DNA of 64,000 bases. Source: Embiotoca jacksoni. Lineage: Eukaryota; Chordata; Actinopteri; Embiotocidae. Shown here one piece after another: positions 61,455 through 64,000 of this stretch; within the stretch, counting starts at the first letter, position 1, and every line of letters begins with the position of its first letter. Under the pieces are notes generated by a model that was given only the letters and a program-made list of their open reading frames with translations, did no database searches and was not told the origin of the DNA. The translations under genes were made by a program, and so were the position numbers. The stretch covers positions 558,001 to 622,000 of the forward strand of contig JAKOON010000002.1 in the NCBI GenBank assembly GCA_022577435.1, written 5' to 3'.

Positions 61455-63470
61455 GGTGAATTTAATTAAATTTAATTAAATTCAATTTTATTTATATAGT
61501 GCCAAATCACAACACAGGTTATTTCATGGCACTTAACACATTGAAGTCCTTACAGCAAGACTTTACAATATTATACAGAGAAACCCAACAATTCAACAAT
61601 TCCCACATAAGCGAGGTGGGAAAAAAAACCTCCTCTTTAAGGGAGAAAAACCTCCAACAGAGGGAAGGAAAAACTCCCTCTTAACTGGAAGAAACCGCCG
61701 ACAGAACCAGGCTCAGAGGTGGGTGGCCATCTGCCTCGACCGGTTTGGGTTAGAGGAGAGCACAGAGAGAAAAGGACAGCATAGTGATACAAGAGAAGAA
61801 CTGTTGGTGGAGATGACAAGCGCAGGGCAGAGACATGCAGCTCTATGACAGGACATCTGCAAAAGAAAGAACAGAAACTACGCGAGCGAGGGAACTGAAT
61901 GGAGACAACAGATAATAAGCAAAAACTATGGGAGAGAAAAAGATGGTGAGGTATGAGTCAGTTAAAGAGTAGGAGGAAAGAAAAGAAGCTCAGCATGTAA
62001 CGAGGTCCCCCAGCAGCCTCGGCCTATAACAGCATAGCTAAGGGCGGCACGGTGGTGCAGTGGTTAGCACTGTCACCTCACAGCAAAAAAGGTTCTGGGT
62101 TCGAATCCGGTCCTGGGCCTTTCTGTGTGGAGTTTGCATGTTCTCCCTATGCTTGCATGGGTTCTCTCCGGGTTCTCCGGCTTCCTCCCATCATCCAAAA
62201 ACATGCACCTCAGGTCAGGTTACCTGGCGCTGTGCTAGTGGCAGCCTGCTGCAGCAGCTCCCCCCTGAGAGCCCCCCTGCTGTAGTGAAAAAATTTCCCC
62301 TCGGGGATTAATAAAGTGTATAAAATCTAAAAAAAAAAAATCTAAGGGCTGGTTCAGGTCTACCTTAGCCAGCCCCAACTTCAAGCTTTATCAAAAAGGA
62401 ACGTTTTGAGTCTAATCTTAAAGCTAGAGAGGGTTTCTGCCCCTCGAACACAAACTGGGAGCTGGTTCCACAGGAGAGGAGCCTTAAAACTGGAGGCTCT
62501 GCCTCCCATTCTACTTCTATAAACTCTAGGAACCACAAGCAGACCAGCATACTGAGTTAAGTGCTCTGCTAGGATTATATGGTTCTATAAGATCTCTAAG
62601 ATATGATGGAGCCTGGTCATGTAGGGCTTTGTAAGTCATCAAGAGAATTTTAAATTCTATTATTGATTTCACAGGAAGCCAGTGAAGAGAAGTTAAAACT
62701 GGAGAAATATGATCTCTCTTGCTAAATCCCATCAGTACTCTTGCTGCAGCATTTTGGATCAGCTGCAAGGTTTTTAATGAGTAATTTGGACATCCTAACA
62801 GCAAGGAATTACAATTATCCATCCTAGAAGTAACAAATGCATGAATGAGTTTTTCTGCATCACGCTGAGGAAGGATTTTCCTGATTTTATTAATATTACG
62901 TAGTTGAAAGAAGGCAGTTCTGGAGATTTGCTTTATATGGTGGCTAAAGGACAAGATAACTCCAAGGCTCCTCACAGTTTAGCTGGAGGCCAAGACAACG
63001 TCATCTAGAGTAAATAAGTGATTACAGAAAGAGTTTCTGAGGTGTTTAGTTGGTCCTAAACACCTCAGAAACTCTTTACAATAACTTCCGTTTTGTCTGT
63101 ATTTAGAAGCAGGAAGTTTTTGGTCATCCAGGCCTTTATGTCTGTTAGACAGGCTTCAAGTTTTACTAACTGATTTGAATAATCTGGTTTTATAGAAAGA
63201 TATAGCTGAGTGTCATCTGCATAACAATGGAAGTTTATGCAGTGCTTCCTGATGGCATCTCCTAATGGAAGTATGTACAAAGTAAAAATAATTGGGCCTA
63301 ACACTGAGCCTTGTGGAACTCCATAACTAACTCTTGTTTGTCTGGAAGACTCATTGTTGACATGGACAAACTGGAATCTATCTGATAAGTAGGATTTGAA
63401 CCAGTCTAATGCGTTGATCCTCGTAACGTCTTCTCATCTCTGTAATAAGATCGTATGATCAATCGTATCA
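61455..63470 (-). mobile_element. L2/Maui-type LINE, 5'-truncated
   Basis: On the minus strand the reverse transcriptase starts in mid-domain at FDTIDHTILLQR (about 63465). It continues GVPQGSVLGPIIFTLYILPL, then the catalytic YADDTQLYL near 63220 and WMTKNFLLLNTDKTEVIV. After a frameshift it continues QLRNINKIRKILPQRDAEKL, NAAARVLMGFSKRDH and LHWLPVKSIIEFKIL (62526-62975). The 3' non-coding part follows and ends near 61455 in 'aatttaattaaatttaatt'. A SINE is inserted in it at 62045. Frameshifts and truncation make it inactive. Confidence 0.85.
62045..62341 (+). mobile_element. tRNA-derived SINE nested in a LINE
   Basis: A pol III A box TGGTGCAGTGG (62053-62063) and B box GGTTCGAATCC (62098-62108) define a tRNA-like head. 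The body ends in 'ggggattaataaagtgtata' and an A-rich tail (about 62328-62340). CTAAGGG at 62038-62044 and 62342-62348 is the target duplication. The open frames here are chance. Confidence 0.88.
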
Positions 63471-64000
63471 AAGCTTTATTGTGTTTACGTTCCCCCTCCA
63501 AGTTCCTGTTCAGCACAGTCCAGACAGCAGATTACAGGCTACATTACAGCCTCATTGTCAACAAGTCCTCCGACGTAAACAGGAAGACAAATAGGTTAAG
63601 TGATGATGCAGAACCTATGAGGCTTTTTCCACTCCTCTGAATGCATCTTGTCTGCCACCGAGTGATGACGTAAGAAGCTTCAAACGTCATCGTTGCTTCT
63701 GAAAGTGCTTCATTCAGTTTGACTGTTTTGAAAGTGCTGTGGTTTAACTCCTGTATGTGATAGAGACATTAATGGAATAAAACAGAGGAGAATGTTTTAG
63801 AAATATGACATTGAAGACTAGAAACACATACTTTAGGTGTCTGAACATTTTCACCTTATTCCAAGCAATATTGTAAAAATAAGTAATATCATTATCCAAT
63901 CATGTTACACTGAAATGTTATCTAGACTTTTGGGACAGTGTATTTATGCATTATCACACTAAAGATTGGATCATAAACTGTGCCAAGTAGGAAATGAACA
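63471..64000. other. window end, possible regulatory sequence
   Basis: There is no supported gene. It includes a 28-bp near-palindrome with two TGACGT-type half-sites at 63664-63691. The rest is AT-rich without recognisable repeats. Confidence 0.4.
63664..63691. promoter_or_regulatory. 28-bp near-palindrome with CRE-like arms
   Basis: GATGACGT and ACGTCATC form exact inverted 8-bp arms around AA-GAAGCTTC-AA, itself centred on a palindromic GAAGCTTC. TGACGT half-sites are the core of CREB/ATF sites. No start site is known nearby. Confidence 0.4.

Noticed and set aside
62053..62108. tRNA gene
   Set aside because: A and B boxes are present but the sequence continues into a SINE body with an A tail and target duplication. 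No tRNA cloverleaf is intact.

Overview
The window looks like nuclear genomic DNA of a ray-finned fish, probably a percomorph. Its genes are vertebrate-type and split by GT-AG introns. The DNA between them is AT-rich and full of dinucleotide repeats, Tc1/mariner copies, L2/Maui-like LINEs, tRNA-headed SINEs and short inverted-repeat elements that I recognise as common in teleosts. There are no operons, CRISPR arrays or bacterial features. I could not name the species.

Three protein-coding genes are well supported. (1) Positions 783-6845, + strand: ten exons of an SR-protein kinase (SRPK family). Every kinase motif is present, but the spacer that normally splits the kinase is only about 40 residues. 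The N-terminus lies outside the window. (2) Positions 8583-9581, - strand: a three-exon gene for a small secreted cysteine-rich protein of the beta-microseminoprotein family. (3) Positions 25556-55521, - strand: an LHFPL-type tetraspan gene, closest to lhfpl4. Its first coding exon is at 55113-55521 and its second at 30781-31017, across a 24 kb intron. A 17-nt microexon (26547-26563) and a short terminal exon (25556-25609) are proposed from splice sites and matching reading phase. A weaker gene model at 12469-18536 (+) joins a TATA-associated first exon to a terminal exon ending in a hydrophobic tail. I do not recognise that protein.

The rest is repeat-rich. At 14.6-17.7 kb an L2-type LINE (- strand) carries a nearly full-length Tc1 element, which itself carries a small insertion. 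About 6.8 kb downstream (3') of the lhfpl4 terminal exon, between 18.77 and 25.56 kb, is probably its 3' UTR. It contains two inverted-repeat elements. The 24 kb lhfpl4 intron holds a mariner copy, members of one repeat family, a probable solo LTR, a SINE, a LINE 3' end and several microsatellites. A second mariner copy lies in the next intron. Upstream of lhfpl4 are a CT-rich probable promoter region, a decayed Tc1 element (57.0-58.6 kb), a common percomorph repeat (59.2-59.8 kb) and a 5'-truncated LINE with a SINE nested in it (61.4-63.5 kb).

The genes share no obvious pathway: splicing-factor phosphorylation, a secreted peptide, and an inhibitory-synapse tetraspan. The linkage of an SRPK with an LHFPL3/4-type gene echoes human SRPK2-KMT2E-LHFPL3 and suggests an old paralogous block. 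I see no convincing undescribed system. The most useful leads are the split lhfpl4 tail, the spacer-poor SRPK and the unknown gene at 12.4-18.5 kb.
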